Origin: Sphingomonadales bacterium Ga0077559
Lineage (GTDB): Bacteria; Pseudomonadota; Alphaproteobacteria; Sphingomonadales; Sphingomonadaceae
Assembly (NCBI GenBank): GCA_001464315.1
Contig: LNFK01000068.1
Location: 1-32,390 of the forward strand
Direction: 5' to 3'
Length of the DNA stretch: 32,390 nucleotides
Both the position numbers and the translations under genes were made by a program. The notes beneath the pieces were generated by a model. The model was not told the origin of the DNA. It saw only the letters and a list, made by a program, of their open reading frames with translations, and searched no databases. This document shows positions 15,606 through 24,055 of this stretch, one piece after another (the stretch's first letter is position 1; each line of letters opens with the position of its first letter).

Positions 15606-16373
15606 ATGCTATTTTCTATACTTCTCCTCCAAGCTGCCGCGCAGCCCCTTCCGACGCTCTCTGAGGTACAATTCACCGAATGCCTCGATCTGGCGCGCAA
15701 GGACGCGCCGTCGGCGATCATCGATGCAAGCCTATGGACGCAGCAGGGCGGGGATTATCTTGCAAGGGCCTGCCACGGATTTGCACTCGCGACCGATTTC
15801 AAATTCGATTTGGCCGCATCTATATTGGCCGAAGCTGCCAAGGGCGCAGAGGAAAAGGGCGATGCCCGCGCGTCGCGGTTCTGGGCGCAGGCGGGTAACT
15901 CTGCCATCGCGGCTGGACAGCCCGAAGCCGCACTCGATGCCCTGAACAAAGCCCTTGCTGCCGCAACTCTGGACAATGCCGAGCGCGCCGACAGCGAAAT
16001 CGACCGCGCCCGTGCAATGGTCGCAATGAACATGACGGCCGACGCGGAGAAATCGCTCGCAACTGCCCGTCAGTTTTCCCCGGAAAATGGCGCAGCTTGG
16101 CTATTGTCGGCGACGCTGGCACGGCGACTGAACAAGTTGCCCGACGCGTTGACTTACATACAGACCTCAGCGGCGCTCTTGCCGCGCGACCCTGCCGTCG
16201 CGCTTGAGGCGGGCAATATCGCTATCGAAGCTGGCGACGAAGCCAACGCTCGAAAACAATGGGAGCAGACGATCGCGATTGCGCCCAATAGCCGCCAGGC
16301 GACTAGCGCACAGGCGCAACTTGCGGCGTTGAGTCCAGCCCCAACGCCGTCAACCGAGGCTCAATCGAGATAA
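15606..16373 (+). CDS. Tetratricopeptide-repeat protein
   Basis: A 255-residue alpha-helical protein. The start MLFSILLLQAAAQPLP looks like a short signal peptide, so it is probably exported. From about residue 70 on, helical pairs of about 34 residues with TPR-like spacing are visible (ASRFWAQAGNSAIAAGQPEA, then GAAWLLSATLARRLNKLPDA, then PAVALEAGNIAIEAGDEANA, then ARKQWEQTIAIAPNS). Such repeats bind partner proteins. A TTG at 15594 in frame is possible, but the ATG at 15606 better fits a signal sequence. It ends overlapping the convergent SIMPL gene by 13 bases. Partner and role are unknown. Confidence 0.75.
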   Translation: MLFSILLLQAAAQPLPTLSEVQFTECLDLARKDAPSAIIDASLWTQQGGDYLARACHGFALATDFKFDLAASILAEAAKGAEEKGDARASRFWAQAGNSAIAAGQPEAALDALNKALAAATLDNAERADSEIDRARAMVAMNMTADAEKSLATARQFSPENGAAWLLSATLARRLNKLPDALTYIQTSAALLPRDPAVALEAGNIAIEAGDEANARKQWEQTIAIAPNSRQATSAQAQLAALSPAPTPSTEAQSR

Positions 16374-17119
16374 TATTCGACCGTCGTGACCACACGTACC
16401 TTTTTATAGGGCGAGTCCGAAACGCCCCAGCCGCCAGCGCTATCGCCGTCACGGGCCGTCACTTCGAAATAGCCTTGCGTGGCGGATTTGATGCTGCCGA
16501 CGCCGGTGCCGCTATCTTGGGCAAACTGCTCAGCAGATTTACGCGCGTCTTTGGTGGCCTGCGCTATCATTTCCGGCTTGATCGAATTGAGCTTTGTGAA
16601 GGTATAGCTCATACCCGATCCTTCTTCGATCTGGACGCCGCTCTTGACGATATCGAACTGCTTCTTGACCGCCGCTTCGGCCTTTTTGATGTCCGTAGTC
16701 CGCAGGCTCATCCGTTGTTTGACGGTAAAGGTCGTGATGCCGTCATTGGTATATTGAGTGACATTGGCGCCCGTGGGCTGAATTGCGTCGGCATCGAAGC
16801 CGAGTGATGTAAAAAACGTCTGGATCGCGCGCGTGTCGCCATCAGCCTTCGCCTGAGCGCTCTGGAGATCGCCAGCGGCGGCCGAATAGGCAATCGTCCA
16901 TGTCGCGAGATCAGCAGTGACATCGCGCTCGGCGAGGCCGCGGACCGTGACCGCCCGGTCGGCCTGCTTCATCCGCACCAGTCCGTCACCCATCAGGTAA
17001 CCGCCAACAATCAAACCCGCCGCAAGCAAGCCGGTGCCTGCCAGCCAGGCACGCCCTTGATTGGCGGTTAAGCGGCCCAACCAGCTATGATTTCGATTGT
17101 CCGAAACTTCCTCGCTCAT
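16361..17119 (-). CDS. SIMPL-domain (DUF541) protein
   Basis: A 252-residue SIMPL/DUF541 protein. A single membrane anchor lies at about residues 23-44 (AWLAGTGLLAAGLIVGGYLM), followed by an exported domain that opens with the family signature VTVRGLAERDVTADLATW and includes TTFTVKQRMSLRT and SYTFTKLNSIKPEMIAQATK. Oligomeric, BP26-like cages are known in the family, but the role is unclear. I start at the ATG at 17119, because the open frame upstream of it to 17392 encodes low-quality sequence, overlaps gloA and lacks family similarity. The 3' end overlaps that of the TPR gene by 13 bases. Upstream, 151 bp separate it from the divergent gloA. Confidence 0.85.
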   Translation of the reverse strand: MSEEVSDNRNHSWLGRLTANQGRAWLAGTGLLAAGLIVGGYLMGDGLVRMKQADRAVTVRGLAERDVTADLATWTIAYSAAAGDLQSAQAKADGDTRAIQTFFTSLGFDADAIQPTGANVTQYTNDGITTFTVKQRMSLRTTDIKKAEAAVKKQFDIVKSGVQIEEGSGMSYTFTKLNSIKPEMIAQATKDARKSAEQFAQDSGTGVGSIKSATQGYFEVTARDGDSAGGWGVSDSPYKKVRVVTTVEYYLD

Positions 17120-17270
17120 TTTACATTTCCCTGAAAAATTCGAACCCGCCGCCTGCGTACGCCCCTTGCGCCACCTGCTGTCTGGGTTCATTGATTGCGC
17201 CGACCTATACCGCTGCGTTATTGCATCCATAGCGATGAACTGTGTCTGAATAGAGACGAATGGAGTTTTA

Positions 17271-17711
17271 ATGCCGACCAAATATCTCCACACGATGATC
17301 CGTGTGACTGACCCCGACGCAACTGTAGCATTCTTCAACCTTATTGGGCTCGAAGAAACCCGACGATTTGACAGCGAGGCTGGCCGCTTCACACTTATTT
17401 TCCTCGCCGCTCCCGGTCAGTCGGGGATCGCGGAAGTCGAGCTGACCTACAATTGGCCGCCTGCCGACGGCAGCGCTGCAGAAGAATATAATGAAGGCCG
17501 AAATTTCGGGCATCTCGCTTACAGGGTCGAGAATATCTACGAAACGTGCCAGCGTTTGATGGACGCAGGCGTTACGATCAACCGCCCGCCGCGCGACGGC
17601 CATATGGCTTTCGTCCGCTCACCCGATAATATCTCGATCGAACTACTTCAGGATGGTCATCTAGAGCCAGCCGAGCCATGGTCGTCGATGCCGAACACGG
17701 GCCATTGGTAA
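17271..17711 (+). CDS. gloA: Lactoylglutathione lyase (glyoxalase I)
   Basis: A 146-residue metalloenzyme of the VOC fold that turns the methylglyoxal-glutathione hemithioacetal into S-lactoylglutathione. The opening [18 protein letters not shown] carries the first histidine ligand; VELTYNW the first glutamate; [12 protein letters not shown] the second histidine; and SIELLQDG the last glutamate, so all four metal ligands of the family are seen. [11 protein letters not shown] and [13 protein letters not shown] are typical glyoxalase I segments. It lies one base ahead of gloB, so both steps of the pathway are encoded together. GGAG lies five bases upstream of the ATG. Confidence 0.9.
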   Translation: MPTKYLHTMIRVTDPDATVAFFNLIGLEETRRFDSEAGRFTLIFLAAPGQSGIAEVELTYNWPPADGSAAEEYNEGRNFGHLAYRVENIYETCQRLMDAGVTINRPPRDGHMAFVRSPDNISIELLQDGHLEPAEPWSSMPNTGHW

Positions 17712-17712
17712 G

Positions 17713-18438
17713 ATGGGTATCGAGGTCGTCCGCATACCCGTTCTTTCCGACAATTATGTCTGGCTGGTACACGAACCTGTCAGCGGCGAAACGATGGTGG
17801 TCGACCCTGCGGTCGGTGAACCTGTGCTTGCCAAAGCCGATGAGCTTGGCTGGAAAATCACCCAGATATGGAACACGCACTGGCACCCCGATCACACGGG
17901 CGGCAACGCCGAAATCAAGGCAGCGACGAGCTGTATCATTACAGGGCCCGAGGCTGAGTTTGGTCGAATCCCGACTCTCGATATTCAGGTGAAGGGCGGC
18001 GACAAGGTCATGCTGGGCGAGGTGTCGGCCCAAGTCATGGATGTGCCTGCCCACACCGCCGGGCATATCGCCTTCCACTTCGCCGAGGACCACGCCGCGT
18101 TTGTCGGCGACACTTTGTTCGCAATGGGCTGTGGCCGATTGTTCGAGGGCACAGCTGACCAGATGTATTTAAACATGCGCAAGCTGGAAGCACTTGGCGA
18201 CGACACCATAGTATATTGCGCGCATGAATATACGCTCAGTAACGGTAGTTTTGCGCTGACGATCGAACCAGATAACTCGGCATTGGTTGAGCGCATGGCC
18301 CAAGTCACCGCAATGCGCGAACGCGGCGAACCAACGGTACCGACCAGCATCGCTCTGGAACGTGCCACCAATCCGTTCATGCGCGCCGCATCGGTCGGTG
18401 AACTCGCCGCACGAAGAGCTGCGAAAGACGCCGCCTAA
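17713..18438 (+). CDS. gloB: Hydroxyacylglutathione hydrolase (glyoxalase II)
   Basis: A 241-residue metallo-beta-lactamase-fold enzyme that hydrolyses S-lactoylglutathione to lactate and glutathione, the second glyoxalase step. The metal motif THWHPDHTGG is at residues 55-64, followed by the later ligands in VPAHTAGHIAFHF, FVGDTLFAMGCGRLFEG and YCAHEYTLSN. The C-terminal glutathione-binding helices end in TNPFMRA. It follows gloA after one base. The stop region overlaps the convergent dnaE2 stop by four bases, so transcripts from the two sides collide here. Confidence 0.95.
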   Translation: MGIEVVRIPVLSDNYVWLVHEPVSGETMVVDPAVGEPVLAKADELGWKITQIWNTHWHPDHTGGNAEIKAATSCIITGPEAEFGRIPTLDIQVKGGDKVMLGEVSAQVMDVPAHTAGHIAFHFAEDHAAFVGDTLFAMGCGRLFEGTADQMYLNMRKLEALGDDTIVYCAHEYTLSNGSFALTIEPDNSALVERMAQVTAMRERGEPTVPTSIALERATNPFMRAASVGELAARRAAKDAA

Positions 18439-21400
18439 TGAAAGTCGCGCGAATTCGGTAATATCCGCACGTCGCGCGGGTGGCCGTGGCGCGGATAGAC
18501 TGGCCTCGCGAACTCGTCATTATGCGGGATCGGCACATTGGCGTCATGCTCTTGCGATAGAAGCTGCAGTTCGTGCGTTCGGTCAGTCACCGTCGTCGCC
18601 ATCAGGTGAACGACACCTTCCTTGCTTCGCTGTACTTCGCCCTCAATGACCATCAACCGCGATGCCATCACGGCGCGCCGCTGTCGTTCAAACAAGCGCG
18701 ACCAAAGCAGCGCATTGGTAACCCCGGTCTCATCCTCGATAGTGATAAATATCGCATTGCCCTTGCCGGGTCGTTGTCGGGTCAACACCACGCCAGCTGT
18801 CTTCACGCGCGCGCCGTTCTTCGCTGCGCTAGTCGCGGCGCAACTGAGAACGCCTTCACTGGCAAACAGCCCGCGCAGAAATTGCATCGGATGGCCTTTC
18901 AGCGACAGCCGAGTCATCTGATAATCTGCCGCGACATGTTCACCAAGCGGCATCGCTGGCAACACCACATCCTCCTCTTGCGCCAATTCGCGCGCCTTGG
19001 CTGCAGCAAAAAGCGGCAGTTCGTCCGAAGGCGTCCGCCGCGCTTCCCAAGCCCCTTCGCGCCGGCCAAAGCCCAACGACCGAACCGCATCGGCATCGGC
19101 GAGCAGGTGCAAGGCGCGGGACGGAATCCCTGCCCTTCGCGCCAAATCCTCCATCGAAGCAAAGGGTTGGTGCTGGACAATCGTCTTGGCCCATTCGGCG
19201 CGAAAGCTGTCGATCTGCCGCATACCGATACGAAGCGCACCGTCTTCGATGCTATTATCCCAGCCGCTGGCATTGACATCGATTGGCCGGACTTCAACGC
19301 CATGCTCCTGCGCATCCCGCACAAGCTGGGCTGGGGCATAAAAGCCCATGGGCTGGGAATTGAGCAAAGCCGCAGCAAAAATCGCTGGCTGATGGCATTT
19401 GAGCCATGAGGAAATATAGACCAGATGTGCAAAGGCCTGAGCATGGCTTTCAGGAAAGCCGTAACTGCCAAAACCCTCAATCTGCTTATAGCAACGTTCG
19501 GCAAAATCGCGTTCATAGCCGCGCTCGATCATGCCGTTGATCATCTTATCCTGATATTCGGGCATCGTCCCCACATTGCGGAACGTCGCCATGGCCCGGC
19601 GCAGTCCATTGGCCTCGTCGGGGGTAAATGCCGCCGCCACCATCGCCAGTTTCATGGCCTGTTCCTGAAACAGCGGCACTCCGAAGGTTCTGTAGAGAAT
19701 ATCGTGAAGCTCATTGGGATCATGCGGGGGGGATGGAGAGGGATATTCCACCACCTCTTCGCCGTTGCGCCGCCTTAGATAAGGATGGACCATATCTCCC
19801 TCGATCGGTCCAGGCCGGACAATCGCGACCTGGATGACGAGGTCGTAAAACTCCTTGGGCTTTAGCCGGGGAAGCATGTTGATCTGCGCCCGGCTCTCCA
19901 CCTGAAACGTCCCGATGCTGTCTCCCTTTTGCAGCATTTCATATACCTTGGGGTCTTCAGGCGGCACCGACTGGAGATCATAGTCCCCTTGTCCATGCAG
20001 CCGCATCAGATCGAAACTTTTGCGAATGCAGGTCAGCATACCAAGCGCCAAGATGTCGACCTTCAACAGCCCAAGCGCATCGATATCATCCTTGTCCCAT
20101 TCGATAAAAGTCCGGTCGGCCATTGCGCCATTGTGGATCGGCACCGTTTCATCAAGCCGGTTCTCGGTCAGCACATAGCCGCCGACATGCTGTGACAAAT
20201 GGCGGGGGAAATCGAGAAGCTGCCCCACAAAGGCATGGAGCCGCGCGACTTCCGGATTGTCAGGATCGAACCCGGCTTCAATCAGGCGGCTTTCGGGCAA
20301 CTCCCTCCCGAAACTTCCCCACACTGTCCCAGCCAGCCGCGCCGTGACGTCTTCGCTCAGCCCCAAGGCCTTGCCCACTTCGCGCACAGTGCTGCGCGGG
20401 CGGTAGTGGATCACCGTTGCGGCAATTCCGGCGCGGTGGCGGCCATAGCGTTCATAGATATATTGCATCACCTCCTCGCGCCGCTCATGCTCGAAATCGA
20501 CGTCGATATCGGGTGGTTCATCGCGTTCCTCCGAAAGAAAGCGGGTAAACAGCAAATTGTTGGCGATCGGATCTACTGAGGTGATCCCGAGTAAATAGCA
20601 GATCACCGAATTGGCGGCCGATCCGCGTCCCTGACACAATATCGGCGGATCTTGTGTACGGGCAAATTTGACGATGTCGTGAACCGTCAAAAAATAACAC
20701 GCATAGCCCTTGCTGCGTACAAGGCCGAATTCCTCATCAAGCGCCTTCGTCAGCTTTTCGGAAAATCCATCCGGATGACGCCGATGTGCTTCTTCCAATA
20801 CCATATGTTCAAGCCAGCTTTGTGCCTCCCAGCCCTCAGGCACTGGTTCATGCGGATATTCATAGCCGAGCTGGCCGAGATCGAATTCGATCTGGTCGAG
20901 GAAATATGCTGTTTCTTGGATAGCCTCAGGCGCACTGGCAAAAAGCCGCTCTATTTCGGATGGAGGCTTCAGATAGCGCTCGGCATTGGCCTGCAGATTT
21001 GCCCCGGCGTCCTTCACGCACATTCCCAAGCGAATGGCGGTCTGAACATCGTGCAAGGGGCGGTTTTCCGCATTGGCGTAAAGCGCTTCATTCATGGCTA
21101 GGAGCGGGATGCCGGATTGCTTCGCCAGATGTTGAAGCTCGAAAAGCGCGCGGTCGTCTTTGCCGTGCCGGTGCATGACGGCCCCAAGCCACACGCAGTG
21201 CGGAGCCAGTTTAGATATCCTCGCAAGAATATTTTCAAGGCCAACCGGTGTCTGTTCGACCAGCCTTAAACCTTCACTTGCTTCACGATGCAAATAATCA
21301 AGCGGCTTTTTATGGGCTGTTGCAACATCGGCAGTCGAATTCGGCAAGATAATCAGCAGCAGGTCCTGCACATGTTCCGCCAGATCATCAAAGCGCAATA

Positions 21401-21740
21401 TGCAACTTCCCTTTTGGGATCGCATATTGCCAACGGTCAGCAAGCGGGTCAGCCGCCCCCAGCCCAGACGGGTTTTCGGATAAGCGATAATATCCGGCGT
21501 TCCGTCGGCAAATACCAACCGGGCCCCGGTCACCAGCTTGAAATCGGTTGGCAATTCACCGGCATTTCTGGCCCTTTTGACCGCAGACCAGGCTCGCACC
21601 ACGCCAGCGACACTGTTGCGATCGGCAATCCCGATGCCGGTCATGTCCAAGGCCGCAGCCTGAAAAACCATCTCTGCAGGCGAGGAAGCCCCGCGCAGGA
21701 ACGAATAATTGGTCGCTGCGGCTAATTCTGCATAGCTCAT
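18435..21740 (-). CDS. dnaE2: Error-prone DNA polymerase DnaE2 (ImuC)
   Basis: An 1101-residue C-family polymerase that, with ImuA and ImuB, carries out damage-induced mutagenic translesion synthesis. The N-terminal PHP domain begins with YAELAAATNYSFLRGASSPA; the palm carries the catalytic pair in PPDIDVDFEHERREEV (about residues 407-413) and the third acid in LLKVDILALGMLT (about residue 560). Fingers (FQVESRAQINMLPRLKP) and FPESHAQAFAHL are intact, and a C-terminal OB-fold (KTAGVVLTRQRPGKGNAIFI) is present. Length is normal, and the catalytic residues suggest an active enzyme. It is last in the imuA-imuB-dnaE2 order, overlapping imuB by four bases (21737-21740), and converges with gloB. 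Confidence 0.95.
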   Translation of the reverse strand: MSYAELAAATNYSFLRGASSPAEMVFQAAALDMTGIGIADRNSVAGVVRAWSAVKRARNAGELPTDFKLVTGARLVFADGTPDIIAYPKTRLGWGRLTRLLTVGNMRSQKGSCILRFDDLAEHVQDLLLIILPNSTADVATAHKKPLDYLHREASEGLRLVEQTPVGLENILARISKLAPHCVWLGAVMHRHGKDDRALFELQHLAKQSGIPLLAMNEALYANAENRPLHDVQTAIRLGMCVKDAGANLQANAERYLKPPSEIERLFASAPEAIQETAYFLDQIEFDLGQLGYEYPHEPVPEGWEAQSWLEHMVLEEAHRRHPDGFSEKLTKALDEEFGLVRSKGYACYFLTVHDIVKFARTQDPPILCQGRGSAANSVICYLLGITSVDPIANNLLFTRFLSEERDEPPDIDVDFEHERREEVMQYIYERYGRHRAGIAATVIHYRPRSTVREVGKALGLSEDVTARLAGTVWGSFGRELPESRLIEAGFDPDNPEVARLHAFVGQLLDFPRHLSQHVGGYVLTENRLDETVPIHNGAMADRTFIEWDKDDIDALGLLKVDILALGMLTCIRKSFDLMRLHGQGDYDLQSVPPEDPKVYEMLQKGDSIGTFQVESRAQINMLPRLKPKEFYDLVIQVAIVRPGPIEGDMVHPYLRRRNGEEVVEYPSPSPPHDPNELHDILYRTFGVPLFQEQAMKLAMVAAAFTPDEANGLRRAMATFRNVGTMPEYQDKMINGMIERGYERDFAERCYKQIEGFGSYGFPESHAQAFAHLVYISSWLKCHQPAIFAAALLNSQPMGFYAPAQLVRDAQEHGVEVRPIDVNASGWDNSIEDGALRIGMRQIDSFRAEWAKTIVQHQPFASMEDLARRAGIPSRALHLLADADAVRSLGFGRREGAWEARRTPSDELPLFAAAKARELAQEEDVVLPAMPLGEHVAADYQMTRLSLKGHPMQFLRGLFASEGVLSCAATSAAKNGARVKTAGVVLTRQRPGKGNAIFITIEDETGVTNALLWSRLFERQRRAVMASRLMVIEGEVQRSKEGVVHLMATTVTDRTHELQLLSQEHDANVPIPHNDEFARPVYPRHGHPRDVRILPNSRDFH

Positions 21741-23272
21741 GCAAACAGCCCGTGCAGATACCAGCAGGGACTCTCGGTTTCGTCATAAAGCCCGCGCCGG
21801 AACAGCCAGAAACGATTACCTTCCTTGTCCTCCACGCGGTAATAATCGCGGGTGAGGCCGCCGTTTCCTGCCTCATATCCACGTTTGTGCCGCCACCATT
21901 CGGGCGCCATGCGCTCCGGGCCTTCGAAGCTGATAATCTGGTACAGATTGCGCCGCCAGCGGAACTGGCGCGGCGGGCCATCGGGAATCGAGGCCATTAC
22001 CTCGATGGCTTGCGGCGTTTCGAACAGCCGCAAGGGCCGCATCGCGGGCTCGCCCGGTTGGGGCGTTTGCCAGTCGCCATGTGACGCACCGGATTGCGCC
22101 GCACGTTCCAGCGCCGCGCGTTCGGGGATATGGCTGTCGCGCGCATGGAAATGCCGCACCCGGTCTGCCCCAAGCCTTACGCTCAGCCGGTCGATCAACG
22201 CGACGGCTTCGGCATCGGTATCGACTTTTTGCTCCAGCCCCACTTGAACGCTGGTCAACGTTTCGGCCAGCGGGACGGCAAGCCGGATGAGATCATAACC
22301 AAAGCCGGGATCAAGCGGATCAGCCAGCGCGTCGATGCGTTCTCGGATGAGGCGCATCAGCAAGCTTGAGTCCCGCGTCGGCCCGCCCGTGTCTACGCCC
22401 AGCCGCGCGACATGGCCGTCGCTTCGGAACAGGCTGACCTCAAATCTCCGTCCGCCCTGCCCGCGCTCGCGCAACTGCACCGCAGCCGCGCCCGCCAGTT
22501 GCTCGATCGTCGCAAGCACATCATTGGTCCGCGAAACGGGTTCGGCAAAATTTTGCGCGGTATGGATTGCGGGCAGGCTACGGCGCGGGATAATACGCGG
22601 ATCTTCTTCCTCCAGCAGCCGCGCGAGCTTGATGACGACAGCTTTGCCGAAACGCGCGGCCAAGGGTGTTCGCGGACGCTTTGCCAGATCACCGATGCTT
22701 TTAAGTCCTGCGCGGCGAAGCGCCTGATGCACCTTGTCGCCGCTTTCGAGTGCTTCAACCGGTAGCGCGCCGATAGCAGCTTTTGCATATTTCGCCTTTG
22801 CGCGCGCGCTATCCGGGGTAGCCCCCAAAGCCAGACGGCCACTGAGACCATGACGTCGCAGCCGAGCTTTCAAATCCTTTGCCAGCACCGCCTCATCTTC
22901 GCCGAACAAATGCACGCAGCCAGTGATATCAAGCAGCAGCCCTTGCGGAGGATCGAGCATGCAGGCAGGCGTATAACGCTCGCAGCCATCGGCAAGCCAG
23001 CCAAGCAATTCGATATCCGCCGCCGGATCATGGTCGAAAACCGCAAGCTCGGGCACCCGCGCCCGCGCGTCGGCAAGCGCGGTCCCCAGCATCAGGCCAA
23101 GCCCAAGCGCCGCGCTGTCGCAAGCCGCGATCCGCATCGCGCCGCGATCCTTTTCGGCCAGCACAAAAGGTCCGTCAGGCCTGGATCCGCAGCTCCGGAT
23201 CAGCCTCTCCGCCGGTAACAACGGTAGAAAAACCGCCAGATAGCGGCGTGTCGTGAAAGCTTCGTGTTGCAT
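21737..23272 (-). CDS. imuB: Y-family polymerase-like protein ImuB
   Basis: A 511-residue ImuB: a Y-family polymerase relative that lacks catalytic activity and serves as the hub linking ImuA, DnaE2 and the beta clamp. The start RRYLAVFLPLLPAERL, the segment CMLDPPQGLLLDITGCVHLF, LALGATPDSARAKAKYA and IGDLAKRPRTPLAARFG follow the Y-family palm, fingers and thumb order. The early acidic pair of active polymerases is absent at the YLAVFLP position, as expected for the family. The tail contains the WWRHKRGYEAGNGGLTRDYY and RFWLFRRGLY segments. The start at 23272 lies 98 bases inside imuA, an unusually long overlap. Confidence 0.92.
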   Translation of the reverse strand: MQHEAFTTRRYLAVFLPLLPAERLIRSCGSRPDGPFVLAEKDRGAMRIAACDSAALGLGLMLGTALADARARVPELAVFDHDPAADIELLGWLADGCERYTPACMLDPPQGLLLDITGCVHLFGEDEAVLAKDLKARLRRHGLSGRLALGATPDSARAKAKYAKAAIGALPVEALESGDKVHQALRRAGLKSIGDLAKRPRTPLAARFGKAVVIKLARLLEEEDPRIIPRRSLPAIHTAQNFAEPVSRTNDVLATIEQLAGAAAVQLRERGQGGRRFEVSLFRSDGHVARLGVDTGGPTRDSSLLMRLIRERIDALADPLDPGFGYDLIRLAVPLAETLTSVQVGLEQKVDTDAEAVALIDRLSVRLGADRVRHFHARDSHIPERAALERAAQSGASHGDWQTPQPGEPAMRPLRLFETPQAIEVMASIPDGPPRQFRWRRNLYQIISFEGPERMAPEWWRHKRGYEAGNGGLTRDYYRVEDKEGNRFWLFRRGLYDETESPCWYLHGLFA

Positions 23273-23960
23273 GATCCCAGGTTACTTTCGCCGTAAAAGG
23301 CGCAATGCCGCCGCGATGGCGCAGCAGGCTGATGTCGAATGTTGCAAGCCCGGGCGCGTTGCCGGGCAAGGGCAGCGAGGGCGCCGAACGTATCTGCCAA
23401 CGCGTACTCGCCGCGCTTGGCATCGGCACAGCATCGCCGCGCACCAATAACGCCAGCACACCTGATTCTGCCGCCGCCAACGCCAGCCGCCGCGTCGATG
23501 TAAGGTCGATCAGCTTCGCATTGCCCTGCGCTTCCAATATCACAGCGCCCGCCGCCTTCGACCGGATGCTGTCCGCCGTAGCCCGCAGTGCATCGCGCAA
23601 ATTCGCCGCCTGCACCAAAATCATCTTTGCCGGATTGCCCCCCAGCTCGGCTAAACCCGGCGGATAGAGACGTCCAGAGCCTTGTCGTTCCTTGTCGCCC
23701 GAAATCCAGAAAATGCGTGCCCCAAGCTCTGGCAAGCGGAGTGCCAGCAATAAGGCAAAGGCGGCGGCGGCAATCGCGTCGCCCTTTTGCGCGCCAAAAA
23801 ATTCATGCAGCCCGTTGCGCACTATGCCGCCCTGCAATCGGTCATCGACCGCAGGCGCGCCAACAGGCAGCAAGTCCTGCTTGTTTGGCTGATATTCCCG
23901 CCAATTGCCGCGCGCGAGCAGGGGCGATGAAATGTCAGATAGAATCACCTCATTGTTCAT
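23175..23960 (-). CDS. imuA: Translesion cassette protein ImuA
   Basis: A 261-residue ImuA, the RecA/SulA-like partner of the ImuB-DnaE2 mutasome. It opens with a short tail and then the family segment PVGAPAVDDRLQGGIVRNGL, HEFFGAQKGDAIAAAAFALL (where a RecA-type Walker A loop is degenerate), and RIFWISGDKERQGSGRLYPP. The C-terminus overlaps imuB by 98 bases in another frame. The ATG at 23960 lies inside the LexA operator (23955-23969) and has no clear ribosome site; a GTG at 23978 would add six residues and also lacks one. A leaderless transcript is therefore plausible. Confidence 0.9.
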   Translation of the reverse strand: MNNEVILSDISSPLLARGNWREYQPNKQDLLPVGAPAVDDRLQGGIVRNGLHEFFGAQKGDAIAAAAFALLLALRLPELGARIFWISGDKERQGSGRLYPPGLAELGGNPAKMILVQAANLRDALRATADSIRSKAAGAVILEAQGNAKLIDLTSTRRLALAAAESGVLALLVRGDAVPMPSAASTRWQIRSAPSLPLPGNAPGLATFDISLLRHRGGIAPFTAKVTWDHATRSFHDTPLSGGFSTVVTGGEADPELRIQA

Positions 23961-23969
23961 GATTTGTTC
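23955..23969. promoter_or_regulatory. LexA operator (SOS box) of imuA-imuB-dnaE2
   Basis: GTTC, seven bases, GTTC: a perfect match to the direct-repeat LexA box of alphaproteobacteria. It sits at the 5' end of the mutagenesis cassette, as known for imuA operons, and overlaps the ATG at 23958-23960. A possible -10 element TATAGA is read on the reverse strand at 23975-23970, one base upstream of the box, which would put the transcript start almost at the ATG. The divergent phospholipase D-family gene starts 87 bp away. Confidence 0.88.
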
Positions 23970-24055
23970 TATACTCACTTTTTTTCTAAATGGGGAGTCG
24001 CCTTTTTATCAGCGAAATGCGTTTCCCTTGATATAGAACTCCAAGAGGAGATTGC

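Noticed and set aside
17120-17392. N-terminal extension of the SIMPL protein upstream of 17119
   Set aside because: It overlaps gloA on the other strand, has no family similarity, and the ATG at 17119 leads straight into a membrane anchor as expected.
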